Notes under the pieces: generated by a model
What the model saw: only the letters and a program-made list of their open reading frames with translations
Database searches by the model: none
What the model was told of the DNA's origin: nothing
Shown: in pieces, positions 1-6,958 of the stretch
Layout: each line of letters opens with the position of its first letter
Numbering within the stretch: position 1 is the stretch's first letter
Source: HT1-32 sp040219025
GTDB lineage: Bacteria; Pseudomonadota; Alphaproteobacteria; Rhodospirillales; HT1-32
Length of the DNA stretch: 64,000 bases
NCBI GenBank assembly: GCA_040219025.1
Contig: JAVJTE010000020.1
Span: 620,001 to 684,000 of the forward strand
Reading direction: 5' to 3'
Program-made: the position numbers and the translations under genes

Positions 1-1
1 G

Positions 2-520
2 TTCGCCGTTTCCACCGCCGGTCTGTTTGCCGATCTTGGCGGCGCGACCGGGCCCGCCACATCGGCCGTCGCATCTGTCGCCAAGCTTTGTCAGAAGATC
101 ACGATCTTCGCGATGAAGTACAAGGAAATGAAAAAGATCAACGCGATCCTGCGGAGCAATCCTGCGGAGAAACTGAACTCCAACATCTTCCAGGTCTCGC
201 CGCTGCTGGGCTGCTATTATCTGGCCAACAGCACCACATCGAATGTCCTGAACATCCTCTGTGACAACATCCTGATGGATAACTGGATGCTGGATGCGGA
301 GACCAACAAGAAGAAACATCTCGATCCGCTGATCAAGGATTCACAGCGCTTCATCGACAAGTCGCGCTATGTCCTGTCCCCGATCCGCCAGGACAAGGGC
401 ATGTATGTCGAGCGCGGATATTTCGAGAAGAAGAAAGAAGCCGCCGCCCTGTATTTCAAGAAGAAGATGGGGTTTGCGCCGAAGGACGCGAAGGTAAAAT
501 CACACCGCTATATCGGATAG
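2..520 (+). CDS. Hypothetical protein, 5' end outside window
   Basis: The frame is open from base 2 to the stop at 518-520, so the gene starts upstream of the window; an internal ATG at 113 is unlikely to be the true start. At least 172 residues are visible. The first ~30 are small and hydrophobic (Gly/Ala/Thr-rich, possibly a membrane segment), and the rest is Lys-rich with runs such as EKKKEAA and FKKKMGF near the C-terminus. I do not recognise the family. A hairpin follows the stop, and the next gene is convergent. Coding is supported only by the long open frame and reasonable codon use. Confidence 0.55.
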   Translation, partial: FAVSTAGLFADLGGATGPATSAVASVAKLCQKITIFAMKYKEMKKINAILRSNPAEKLNSNIFQVSPLLGCYYLANSTTSNVLNILCDNILMDNWMLDAETNKKKHLDPLIKDSQRFIDKSRYVLSPIRQDKGMYVERGYFEKKKEAAALYFKKKMGFAPKDAKVKSHRYIG

Positions 521-547
521 CCTGACAGCCTGTCAGCCGGCCAGGGA

Positions 548-583
548 ATCCGGAGGACAGCCCTGCGGGGCCATCCTCCGGAT
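548..583. terminator. Hairpin between convergent genes
   Basis: ATCCGGAGGA (548-557) pairs with TCCTCCGGAT (574-583), and a second short GCCC/GGGC stem lies inside the loop. It sits between the stop of the leftmost gene and the stop of the convergent 82-residue gene, so it may terminate both. No clear T-run follows on either strand. Confidence 0.5.
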
Positions 584-587
584 CAGA

Positions 588-836
588 CTAATGCCGGATG
601 GCCGGGCGGTGGCGAAACCGCCCGATAACATTATGGAACAGCTGGTCGACAACCAGATGCCGTACCCATGATGCTGCGGCAATGATCATGCTGCTGACTG
701 CCTTGGCCCGCAGCTCTTCACTCCGGCGGATATAATAATCCATCATCTCCGGCGTCACTTTGACGCGGGTCGCCTGTTCGATGGTGTCTGACTGTCTGGC
801 AATCCACTCATTTTCGGTATTGGTATAGGGCCACAT
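588..836 (-). CDS. Small hypothetical protein (82 aa)
   Basis: I start at the ATG at 836 because a GGAGAG Shine-Dalgarno lies about 6 bases upstream; a longer frame to 878 has no ribosome site. The protein is predicted helical, with a charged middle (PEMMDYYIRRSEELRAKAV) followed by an aliphatic stretch (SSMIIAAASWVRHLVV) that could be an amphipathic or membrane-touching helix. The RRSEELRAKAV segment recalls short alphaproteobacterial proteins with an ARxLRAEA-like motif, but I cannot name a family. A perfect 20-bp inverted repeat lies 48 bases upstream and probably controls it. Confidence 0.6.
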   Translation of the reverse strand: MWPYTNTENEWIARQSDTIEQATRVKVTPEMMDYYIRRSEELRAKAVSSMIIAAASWVRHLVVDQLFHNVIGRFRHRPAIRH

Positions 837-883
837 GGAAACTCTCCGATGTTGTTTGTGCCCCTCCCCGGATTTCAATTTTT

Positions 884-954
884 ATATTGCAATGCAGCAT
901 ACACATCACCCTGTTATCGCAAAGAGATAATTTTTGTATGCTGCATTGCAATAT
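884..954. promoter_or_regulatory. Perfect 20-bp inverted repeat, candidate operator
   Basis: Positions 884-903 and 935-954 are perfect reverse complements separated by 31 bases. Each arm carries the core TGCTGCATTGCAATAT (or its complement), itself rich in TGC/GCA half sites. The pair lies in the AT-rich gap between the minus-strand 82-residue gene and the plus-strand gene at 1154, so it is placed to control one or both. The TGC/GCA core resembles operators described for the polyhydroxyalkanoate regulator PhaR in alphaproteobacteria; that link is inference. Confidence 0.55.
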
Positions 955-1153
955 TAACATAGGTGCGATTTACCCGCGACAATCACAAACCGTGGCTTGT
1001 TTCCGTCGATCCTGCGGGCATTTTCTCGCTGGCCCTGCTCATCCGAATTTGCGACCGGTTGGAATTCTGAATGCCTGTTAAAGTATATTCCTGTTGCAAA
1101 AATCAAACATACAGAGAAGCATCCTTCATGAAATTCTGACCGGACAGTAAGAA

Positions 1154-1564
1154 ATGGAAATAGCCTGCCCCGAATGTGGAACGGACACACGTCTTCCCCT
1201 GCCGTTCGGAATTACCTGTGCTTCCTGCAAGGTGCATATTGCTGACGGAAAATTTGATCGCCGGAGCAACCGGCTCGGTCGTCTGGTTTTTGTCGCAGCA
1301 GCTACCGGGGCTCTGAGTTACACGATTATGTCCTCTGATCGCTATCCGATCGAAACAGAATATGCGATTGTCGAGAGCTGTGTTGGAAACTCAAAGCGGA
1401 GCTTTCTTGACCGGGAAGTTCGCGAGAAAAGAGACGTATGCCTGTGCGCCCTGGACCAGACGCAACAGGAATTGACGCTGGATGATTTTAATGATGACCG
1501 GAAGGTATTTTTCACCACGTTCAGGGCGAAAGCAGATGAATGCCGGACCAGAAGTGCCCGATAG
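1154..1564 (+). CDS. Hypothetical zinc-ribbon membrane protein
   Basis: The N-terminus has two CxxC knuckles (C5/C8 and C22/C25), a classic small zinc ribbon. A single hydrophobic segment at about residues 41-59 (LGRLVFVAAATGALSYTIM) follows, then a ~75-residue charged domain with further cysteines (EYAIVESC, RDVCLCAL), probably periplasmic. No signal peptide is seen. The family is not recognised. The start at 1154 is the first ATG before the CPEC motif; its ribosome site is weak. Base composition is AT-richer than the later window, as for its neighbours. Confidence 0.65.
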   Translation: MEIACPECGTDTRLPLPFGITCASCKVHIADGKFDRRSNRLGRLVFVAAATGALSYTIMSSDRYPIETEYAIVESCVGNSKRSFLDREVREKRDVCLCALDQTQQELTLDDFNDDRKVFFTTFRAKADECRTRSAR

Positions 1565-1604
1565 GAGACAGGCGCGTCTCCCATCGGGCGGCCCGGAACG
1601 GGCC
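1557..1604. terminator. Two adjacent hairpins between convergent genes
   Basis: CCCGATAGGAGAC (1557-1569) pairs with GTCTCCCATCGGG (1576-1588) with one mismatch, overlapping the stop of the zinc-ribbon gene. Directly after, GGCCCG (1590-1595) pairs with CGGGCC (1599-1604) around a GAA loop, ending at the stop of the convergent 56-residue gene. Position and stem strength suggest bidirectional termination, without an obvious T-run. Confidence 0.5.
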
Positions 1605-1775
1605 TTACTTCTGGTTTTCTTTCGCTGCGTCCACGGCCCGCTTCACAAATCCCGAATCACTGTTCGGATTCCGTTTGGCCGCATCCTTGATCCGTTTTGC
1701 AGCCTCTTCCGTCATCGGGGTTGCCGGCTTGCCCGATTTGCCGGAAGTCTGGCTGTCTTGCGTTTTCTTCGACAT
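1605..1775 (-). CDS. Small Lys-rich protein (56 aa)
   Basis: A 57-codon frame on the minus strand runs from ATG at 1773-1775 to TAA at 1605-1607. It has a GGAG ribosome site seven bases upstream of the ATG, and hairpins at its 3' end. The product is hydrophilic and basic: an MSKKTQDSQTSGKSGKP leader, then TEEAAKRIKDAAKRNPNSDS and FVKRAVDAAKENQK. The alternating EAA-RI and F-RA-AA pattern loosely resembles short bacterial proteins related to plant seed-maturation (SMP) domains, but the match is weak. It is divergently oriented from the gene at 1855. Confidence 0.6.
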   Translation of the reverse strand: MSKKTQDSQTSGKSGKPATPMTEEAAKRIKDAAKRNPNSDSGFVKRAVDAAKENQK

Positions 1776-1805
1776 CGTATCACTCCATCAGTTGGTTTTG
1801 AGAGA

Positions 1806-1825
1806 TGTCAGGAATTGCCCTGACA
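1806..1825. promoter_or_regulatory. Palindrome TGTCAGG-N6-CCTGACA, candidate operator
   Basis: TGTCAGG at 1806-1812 and CCTGACA at 1819-1825 form a perfect 7-6-7 dyad. It lies in the 79-base gap between the divergent starts at 1775 and 1855, where a shared repressor site would be expected. No regulator can be assigned. Confidence 0.4.
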
Positions 1826-1854
1826 ACAAAGTTATCCGGTGATGGCGGGGACAA

Positions 1855-2226
1855 ATGGGGACAGTTGAGGAAAAAAATCGTGCATCCGAACTATTTGATG
1901 CACTTTTTCATCTGCTGGACCGTTCCGGATGGTCATACCGGGATGCCGCAGACTTCATCTGGTATGAAGAACATGAGGATAATGACGACGGTGAACGGGA
2001 AAAGGAAAAGCACCATCAAAGTTTCAAGCGATGGTTAAGCAGACGAACACCAAGCAAAAAATCGATTGAGCGACTGGAGCGGTATATTGAACTGCTGTCA
2101 CGGGACCATGAGATCAGACGGTCATGCGGGTATTCGATCCGGGTCTACAATGTGCAATTCAAGAACGATCCGGACATGACAGGGATATCACGGCATCTCG
2201 ACGAACTGATGTTTCCGGATTGCTGA
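1855..2226 (+). CDS. Hypothetical protein, possible HTH-like
   Basis: This 123-residue soluble protein starts at the ATG at 1855; an in-frame TGA at 1840-1842 excludes a longer form. A GGCGGGGA purine stretch lies upstream. The N-terminal half (FDALFHLLDRSGWSYRDAAD) followed by FKRWLSRRTPSKKSIERL has the helical spacing of a small helix-turn-helix or an XRE-like fold, but no signature is strong enough to claim it. Its position facing a palindrome and a divergent small gene would fit a local repressor. The family is not recognised. Confidence 0.55.
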   Translation: MGTVEEKNRASELFDALFHLLDRSGWSYRDAADFIWYEEHEDNDDGEREKEKHHQSFKRWLSRRTPSKKSIERLERYIELLSRDHEIRRSCGYSIRVYNVQFKNDPDMTGISRHLDELMFPDC

Positions 2227-2377
2227 CCCTGCACTGAGCCCACATCCGCCCGTTAGCGTATTAAAATACCGGACATGTCGTATGAGAGTGGTCTATTGTC
2301 AGGAGGGAGTGATCCCCGAACCAACCGCAGGTGCCGGCTGGCGAAGGGTTAGATCGACCAGGGCAGGAGGAGACCGG
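2227..2377. other. Intergenic stretch, no gene seen
   Basis: This gap separates the small accessory genes from the redox operon. I see no long frame with a plausible start, no RNA gene and no strong hairpin. An AT-rich spot (GTATTAAAAT, about 2259) could hold a promoter. The end contains AGGAGGAG at about 2365-2372, the ribosome site of the 21-codon frame that follows. Confidence 0.4.
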
Positions 2378-2443
2378 ATGAACAGGTCGGTTGTCACGAA
2401 ACCGGAAACTCCGGCCAAGCCAGAGGTGAATAATGGCTCATGA
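2378..2443 (+). CDS. Short leader ORF, in frame with next gene but ended by TGA
   Basis: ATG at 2378 has the best ribosome site in the region (AGGAGGAG, about six bases upstream). It opens 21 codons (MNRSVVTKPETPAKPEVNNGS) and stops at TGA 2441-2443. The following membrane-protein start at 2477 is in the same frame and has no clear ribosome site of its own. The segment may be a true leader peptide, or the original N-terminus of the next gene now cut by a nonsense change or sequence error. Expression is not established. Confidence 0.35.
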   Translation: MNRSVVTKPETPAKPEVNNGS

Positions 2444-2476
2444 TCGGTCGGGTATGGCCCTTGGTGGCCTGGTTTG

Positions 2477-2854
2477 ATGCAGACGGTCACTCTCGTTGAC
2501 CTGACCGTTTTATGGGCAATAACCGGTAGCATTATTGCCGCCCTGTTCCTGACCGTCGGCATCGACCGGATTGATGAGGATGCGCGGGACAGTTACTTCT
2601 TTCGTCCGTTGATTGCGCCGGGTGTCATTCTGCTCTGGCCGCTGGTGCTCTGGCGCTGGCGGGTGCTGGAGACCGGGCGTGATGACTGGAAAAAGCGTCA
2701 TGGGCCGCCGCGCCGGGCGCATTCCGGGGCGGCCCTGCTGCTGGCGGTGCTGGTTCCCCTGATCTTTGTCTCTGCCCTGCTGGCACGCCAGCACTGGCCT
2801 GTGGATGTGATGCCGGTCCGGGTCGCGCCACCAGCGGGAGGGCAGGTGCAGTGA
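2477..2854 (+). CDS. Small membrane protein of redox operon
   Basis: The 125-residue product has a transmembrane helix near the N-terminus (about 8-27), a hydrophobic segment at about 45-58 (LIAPGVILLWPLVLWRW) and another near 84-101 (AALLLAVLVPLIFVSALL). A conserved-looking motif, GIDRIDEDARDSYFFRP, joins the first two. It lacks Cys or obvious heme/FeS ligands, so I infer a structural or anchoring subunit. Its stop overlaps the GTG of the next gene (GTGA), indicating translational coupling in the four-gene operon. The start is uncertain: TTG at 2474 or ATG at 2477, both lacking a good ribosome site (see the leader ORF). Confidence 0.7.
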   Translation: MQTVTLVDLTVLWAITGSIIAALFLTVGIDRIDEDARDSYFFRPLIAPGVILLWPLVLWRWRVLETGRDDWKKRHGPPRRAHSGAALLLAVLVPLIFVSALLARQHWPVDVMPVRVAPPAGGQVQ

Positions 2855-3921
2855 GCGTCAGATATATTCCGGTGCAGTGGAACCGGACGAAATGGATCTA
2901 CGATGCGGTGATGCTGGCTGCCGTTGGCGGGCTCCTCTGGGTTTTTCTCTATGTGACACCGGATCTGCTGGCGCATGAAAAGCCGGTCAGCGGGCCGATT
3001 CATACCGCCCGCGCCTTTGGCGTCTGTGCGTTTCTGATGCTGACGGTAATTCTCTGCATGGGTCCGCTGGCGCGGCTTGACCGGCGGTTTCTGCCGCTCC
3101 TGTACAATCGTCGCCATTTCGGGGTGATGACCCTGTTTGTGGCCATCACCCATGCGGCATCGGTGCTGAACTGGTACTTCGCCTTTTCACCCCTTGGCAA
3201 ATATGAGGCTCTGCTGTCGGCGAACGACAGTTACGGCCAGCTCGCCGGCTTTCCGTTTGAGGTCTTTGGCATGGCCGGTCTGTTCGTGCTCGCGGTCATG
3301 GCGACGACCAGCCACGATTTCTGGATGAAATTTCTGACGCCGAGACTCTGGAAATCACTGCATTATCTGGTCTACCCGGCCTATGCGGCCATTGTCGCGC
3401 ATATCAGCCTCGGCGTTCTGCAGGATACGCAGAACCAGACGCTGGCCTGGATGACCGGGGCGGCGGCGGGAGTGGTTATCCTGCTGCATCTGGCTGCGGC
3501 CTTGCGCGAACTGCGGGCCGGTGACCCGGCAACGGATGTCAGGGGTGACTGGGAAGCCGTCTGCCGGGTTGACGAAATCAGTGAGGGACTGGCCCGTGTT
3601 GCCCGGCTGGCAAATGGTGACCGGGTGGCCGTGTTTCGTCAGGCTGGCAAGCTCTCCGCCATTGCCAATGCCTGCGCCCACCAGAATGGCCCGCTAGGTG
3701 AGGGGCGCGTCATTGACTGCCTTGTGACCTGTCCCTGGCATGGCTTTCAGTACAATGTCACGGATGGACGCTCGCCCGCGCCGTTCACGGAAATGGTGCC
3801 GACCTACCGGCTGAAACTGTCGGACGGCATTGTGCTGGTCGATCCGATGGCGAATCCGCCGGGAACCTATGTGGAACCGGTTATTGTCACCACCGCTGCG
3901 TCGCAGGAGCGACCGGCATGA
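2851..3921 (+). CDS. Ferric-reductase-like transmembrane / Rieske [2Fe-2S] fusion protein
   Basis: The 356-residue protein has about six membrane helices between residues 17 and 218, with the LYNRRHFG signature at 85-91 and several membrane histidines (H51, H89, H101, H171, H184) that could bind b-type heme, as in the ferric reductase-like transmembrane family. Residues ~233-331 form a Rieske-type domain: C275-A-H277 and C294-P-W-H297 are the cluster ligands. It should pass electrons between the membrane pool and an unknown partner. GTG start at 2851, overlapping the previous stop; the next gene overlaps by ATGA. The function is not known; the fold assignments are firm, the role is inference. 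Confidence 0.8.
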   Translation: MSVRYIPVQWNRTKWIYDAVMLAAVGGLLWVFLYVTPDLLAHEKPVSGPIHTARAFGVCAFLMLTVILCMGPLARLDRRFLPLLYNRRHFGVMTLFVAITHAASVLNWYFAFSPLGKYEALLSANDSYGQLAGFPFEVFGMAGLFVLAVMATTSHDFWMKFLTPRLWKSLHYLVYPAYAAIVAHISLGVLQDTQNQTLAWMTGAAAGVVILLHLAAALRELRAGDPATDVRGDWEAVCRVDEISEGLARVARLANGDRVAVFRQAGKLSAIANACAHQNGPLGEGRVIDCLVTCPWHGFQYNVTDGRSPAPFTEMVPTYRLKLSDGIVLVDPMANPPGTYVEPVIVTTAASQERPA

Positions 3922-4676
3922 ACCGGAAACAGCCCCCGTTCTTTGTCGGCTATCTGCCGGTACCGAAGCAGCTGGCCCTGTTTCTGCTGGTCTGTGCGCT
4001 GTCGCTGGTCGCGGGGTTCGCCGGTGCCGGGTTGCTGGCCGGGGCAACTCAGGATGATCCCGGAAAGGGTGACTTTCGGTTTGATCTTGGCCGCCAGACG
4101 GTCACCGGCGTCATTGAGCTGACACCCTATCCGGTTCTGCGGGTGACGATTGGCAACGACCATATCCCGGCGGGGCGGACGCTGATGCTCTCCGGCATCG
4201 GCAAGAACGGGGTGACGGAGCGGGCGGCACCGCTGGCGGGCCGGATGGCGACGGCTTCCGGTGTTCTGCTGTCACGCGGTGACCTTGACATGCTTCAGCT
4301 GCGGGCTGGCGAGGCGGGGCTTGCCGCGGCGGCAGGGGTGGCGCCACAGATGCCGGTTGTCCCGCTGGGGAAATGGCGGCTGGCCGGTGAAATCTGTGAT
4401 GGCAAATGTCTGGCTGGCGCAATGCGGCCGGGTCGGGGCCTGGCCCACAAGGCCTGCGCCAACCTGTGCCTGATCGGGGGTGTTCCCCCGGTCTTCGTGT
4501 CCAGCCAGCCGGTTGACGGCAACAGCTTCTTCCTGATTGCCGGTCCCGACGGCGGCCCGATGCCCGCCCGGGCATATGATTTCGTCGGTCAGTATATCAT
4601 CCTGGAGGGCGAGATTGAGCGCCGGGGTGACTTGCCGGTCCTGCGCATCAGCCTGCCGACGCTGGAGGTCCTGTAA
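3918..4676 (+). CDS. Membrane-anchored Cys-motif protein of redox operon
   Basis: The 252-residue product has one N-terminal membrane helix (about 18-43) and an otherwise exported-looking domain. A striking motif near residues 155-190 reads C-D-G-K-C, then GAMRPGRGLAHKAC-AN-LC and GGVPP: four cysteines with a histidine, suggesting metal or FeS binding or disulfides. The C-terminal part (AYDFVGQYIILEGEIERRGD) looks like an OB-type beta barrel. I recall similar C/H motifs in uncharacterised proteins next to Rieske-type genes, but cannot verify this. It overlaps both neighbours (ATGA before, TAATG after), so it is probably a stoichiometric partner of the Rieske fusion protein. Confidence 0.7.
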   Translation: MNRKQPPFFVGYLPVPKQLALFLLVCALSLVAGFAGAGLLAGATQDDPGKGDFRFDLGRQTVTGVIELTPYPVLRVTIGNDHIPAGRTLMLSGIGKNGVTERAAPLAGRMATASGVLLSRGDLDMLQLRAGEAGLAAAAGVAPQMPVVPLGKWRLAGEICDGKCLAGAMRPGRGLAHKACANLCLIGGVPPVFVSSQPVDGNSFFLIAGPDGGPMPARAYDFVGQYIILEGEIERRGDLPVLRISLPTLEVL

Positions 4677-4930
4677 TGCTGAAACGGCTTGCCGGTCTTG
4701 TGATGGCGGCCGGGCTCGGATTTGTTCTGCTTTATGTGTCACGGTTCTGGATTTTCGATCTCTGGTCGCCGGACGGTCTGCTTGGTATCGGCTATCTGCG
4801 CCCGCAGGGTAACCTGCTGTCCGGCTGGCTCCGGGGAACCCCGTTCCCGCCCTTTGATCTGCTGATCTGGTCCGCCGGCGGCTTCCTGCTGCTGTCGCTG
4901 GCTGAGAGCCTGAGAAAATATTTCCGGTGA
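4676..4930 (+). CDS. Small membrane protein, last gene of redox operon
   Basis: 84 residues, with a first membrane helix at about 5-22 and a second at about 60-78 (FDLLIWSAGGFLLLSLAES). The loop between them contains Trp, Gly and Pro (LWSPDGLLGIGYLRPQGN). No metal ligands or catalytic motifs are visible. The ATG overlaps the previous stop by one base (TAATG). I infer a small accessory subunit; the family is not recognised. Confidence 0.65.
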   Translation: MLKRLAGLVMAAGLGFVLLYVSRFWIFDLWSPDGLLGIGYLRPQGNLLSGWLRGTPFPPFDLLIWSAGGFLLLSLAESLRKYFR

Positions 4931-4989
4931 GGTCGTCGGTATCCGGCGGCTGAAATCATTGGGCTTTGCCGGATTCTGTGTCAGAAGCC

Positions 4990-5886
4990 ATGCCTATGGA
5001 AACCGGCGGCAGACATATCGGCCCGACAGTGGCTGTAGCAGTGGCGTCTGTCCTCTGGGGACTTTACTGGATTCCGGTGCGCTGGCTTCAGGCGGAAGGT
5101 TTTGATGCCGTTACGGTTGCGGGGCTGTTCAATATCGCGGCATTTTGCCTGTATGTACCGGTGCTGCTGTGGGGCGGGTGGCCGGGCCGGGCGGGGTTTG
5201 TCGCCGGGCTGACCATCGGTGCGGCGATGACGCTCTACTCGCTGGCACTTGGCCTGACAACCGTGGTCAATGCCGTGCTGCTGTTCTATCTGATGCCGGT
5301 CTGGAGCACCCTGATCGGCGTGATTTCCGGGCGCGAACGGCTGACCCGCTATCGATTGCTGGCGCTGGTTCTCAGCCTTTGCGGATTGATGCTGATCCTG
5401 AAGGATGAGGGCGGGTTGCCGTTGCCCCGCAATGCGGGCGACGTGGCGGCGCTGGCAGCTGGTCTGATCTGGTCCGTCGGGTCGTTCTGCCTGTTTGATC
5501 AGGCAAAGGTTGGTGCCCGGTCGGCGACATTCTGGACACTGGTCAGCGGATCCGTCTTTTCAGTTCCGTTGATCCTCTGGGCTTTGCCGGCGCAGACGGA
5601 AGGCCCGGCATTGATGTCGGCCGTCGACGGCCCGCTGCTGCTGGGCGGGCTGATGATTGGCCTGTTGCTGATCCTGACGATCTGGGGGGCCCGTCATCTG
5701 GCCCCGGCGCGGGTTGGCATTCTGCTGATGGGTGAAATTCTCGTCGGTGTCGGCTCTGCCGCACTGTATGCCGGGGAGGCTGTTGGCCCGGTCGAGATTG
5801 CCGGAGGTACGGCAATTCTGCTGGCCGCCGGAATTGAGCTGATGACACCACATGAAAAAAAGGCTGAAAAAAGTACCACCCTGTGA
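4990..5886 (+). CDS. EamA-family (DMT) transporter
   Basis: A 298-residue protein with about ten hydrophobic helices in two repeats, typical of EamA drug/metabolite exporters (ASVLWGLYWIPVRWL at the N-terminus; EILVGVGSAALYAGEAVGP in the second repeat). The substrate cannot be told. ATG at 4990 is chosen; GTG 4978 and TTG 4966 are in frame and possible. It follows the redox operon by about 60 bases on the same strand and could be co-transcribed, but nothing ties the functions together. Confidence 0.8.
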   Translation: MPMETGGRHIGPTVAVAVASVLWGLYWIPVRWLQAEGFDAVTVAGLFNIAAFCLYVPVLLWGGWPGRAGFVAGLTIGAAMTLYSLALGLTTVVNAVLLFYLMPVWSTLIGVISGRERLTRYRLLALVLSLCGLMLILKDEGGLPLPRNAGDVAALAAGLIWSVGSFCLFDQAKVGARSATFWTLVSGSVFSVPLILWALPAQTEGPALMSAVDGPLLLGGLMIGLLLILTIWGARHLAPARVGILLMGEILVGVGSAALYAGEAVGPVEIAGGTAILLAAGIELMTPHEKKAEKSTTL

Positions 5887-6015
5887 TGGCGGTCACATTT
5901 TTTCTCGTCTGACGGGCATATAACAGACCTCATAGAAAACGGTTTGCGGTTTTCCCCTCCCTGAACCCGCAGCCGTTATGGACACAGGACCGACGCCTCG
6001 GCCTGTCCAGAGATC

Positions 6016-6086
6016 GCGGTGGCGCTTCATCCTTCCCCCTCCCCTTCCCCCGGAAGCGCCACCGCAACCCTCCGGGTTCCGGAGGG
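6016..6086. terminator. Two strong hairpins after DUF4197 gene
   Basis: GCGGTGGCGCTTC (6016-6028) pairs perfectly with GAAGCGCCACCGC (6053-6065) around a pyrimidine-rich loop, and CCCTCCGG (6068-6075) pairs with CCGGAGGG (6079-6086). They sit 3' of the minus-strand DUF4197 gene and 3' of the plus-strand transporter. The remaining bases between 5887 and 6105 hold no gene. Confidence 0.5.
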
Positions 6087-6105
6087 AACCGGTTTCCCCG
6101 ACCTG

Positions 6106-6843
6106 CTATCTTCCAAAGACAGATTTGAGAATTTCAGTGCTGCGTGCAGCCGGGTTCTCGCGAATCGCCTTTTCCTCGCGACCAAGCAGCAGGAACAGCC
6201 CGTCGAGAGCCCGGGTCACAACATGATCCGACAGATCGGCGGTGGCATCGGGGACGAATGGCAGGGATTTGTATTTGCCGATCATCGCATCATAGGATTT
6301 GACGGCCCCCACTTCCCGCAGGCTGTCATTGACAACCGGGGTGAATTTTTCTCGCAGTTCCGGTGTCATCCGTCCCTGAAAGTAGCTGGTCGCGGCATTG
6401 TCCGGACCGTTGTAGATTTTCTGCGCATCATCAATGCTCATGTCAGAGACGGCATTCCAGAACAGTTGCCTGGCCTCCGGCGCAGCGGCCTCTGCGGCCC
6501 GGTTCAGGCGCAGTTCCAGATCGTCTGCCATGCCGGAGAGGCCGACAGCCTGCAGGGCGGACTGGACCTTCTGGAGGGCTGGCGGCAAGGGAATGTGGAT
6601 ATCCGGATTGGCATTGAATCCGTCGATTGTGCCGATCCGGCTGACCACCCGGTCAGAGCCCACGCGCAGCGCCTCCTTCAGTCCCTTTATTATGTCTGCC
6701 TCGCCCGGTGCGGCAGAGCCTGTTGTACCATCCCCGAGTGCCTTGCGCGCCCGGTCGAGAAGCGACTGGGCCTGAACCGGCGTTGATGCCAGACAGGCGG
6801 ATGACATCAGGAGAGTAATGGCCTGACGACGCGAAATATTCAT
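6106..6843 (-). CDS. DUF4197 family secreted protein
   Basis: The product (245 residues from ATG at 6843) has an N-terminal export signal containing SRRQAITLLMSSACLAS followed by an AxA-type cleavage region (PVQAQS). The mature part (DIIKGLKEALRVGSDRVVSR; then FTPVVNDSLREVGAVKSYDAMIGKY in the second half) matches my recollection of DUF4197, a family of unknown function in proteobacteria, probably periplasmic. I prefer ATG 6843 over 6855 because GGAG lies about six bases upstream of it. It is divergent from the kinase at 6959. Confidence 0.75.
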   Translation of the reverse strand: MNISRRQAITLLMSSACLASTPVQAQSLLDRARKALGDGTTGSAAPGEADIIKGLKEALRVGSDRVVSRIGTIDGFNANPDIHIPLPPALQKVQSALQAVGLSGMADDLELRLNRAAEAAAPEARQLFWNAVSDMSIDDAQKIYNGPDNAATSYFQGRMTPELREKFTPVVNDSLREVGAVKSYDAMIGKYKSLPFVPDATADLSDHVVTRALDGLFLLLGREEKAIRENPAARSTEILKSVFGR

Positions 6844-6958
6844 GATCTGCTCCATTTGTTCGCGAGAATACCGGCTGACAGCTGACGGCTGCTGTAACTG
6901 TTTCAGTTTGCGATTTTATATCAGAACCTCCTAGACTGCATACAGACGGGGAAGACGA

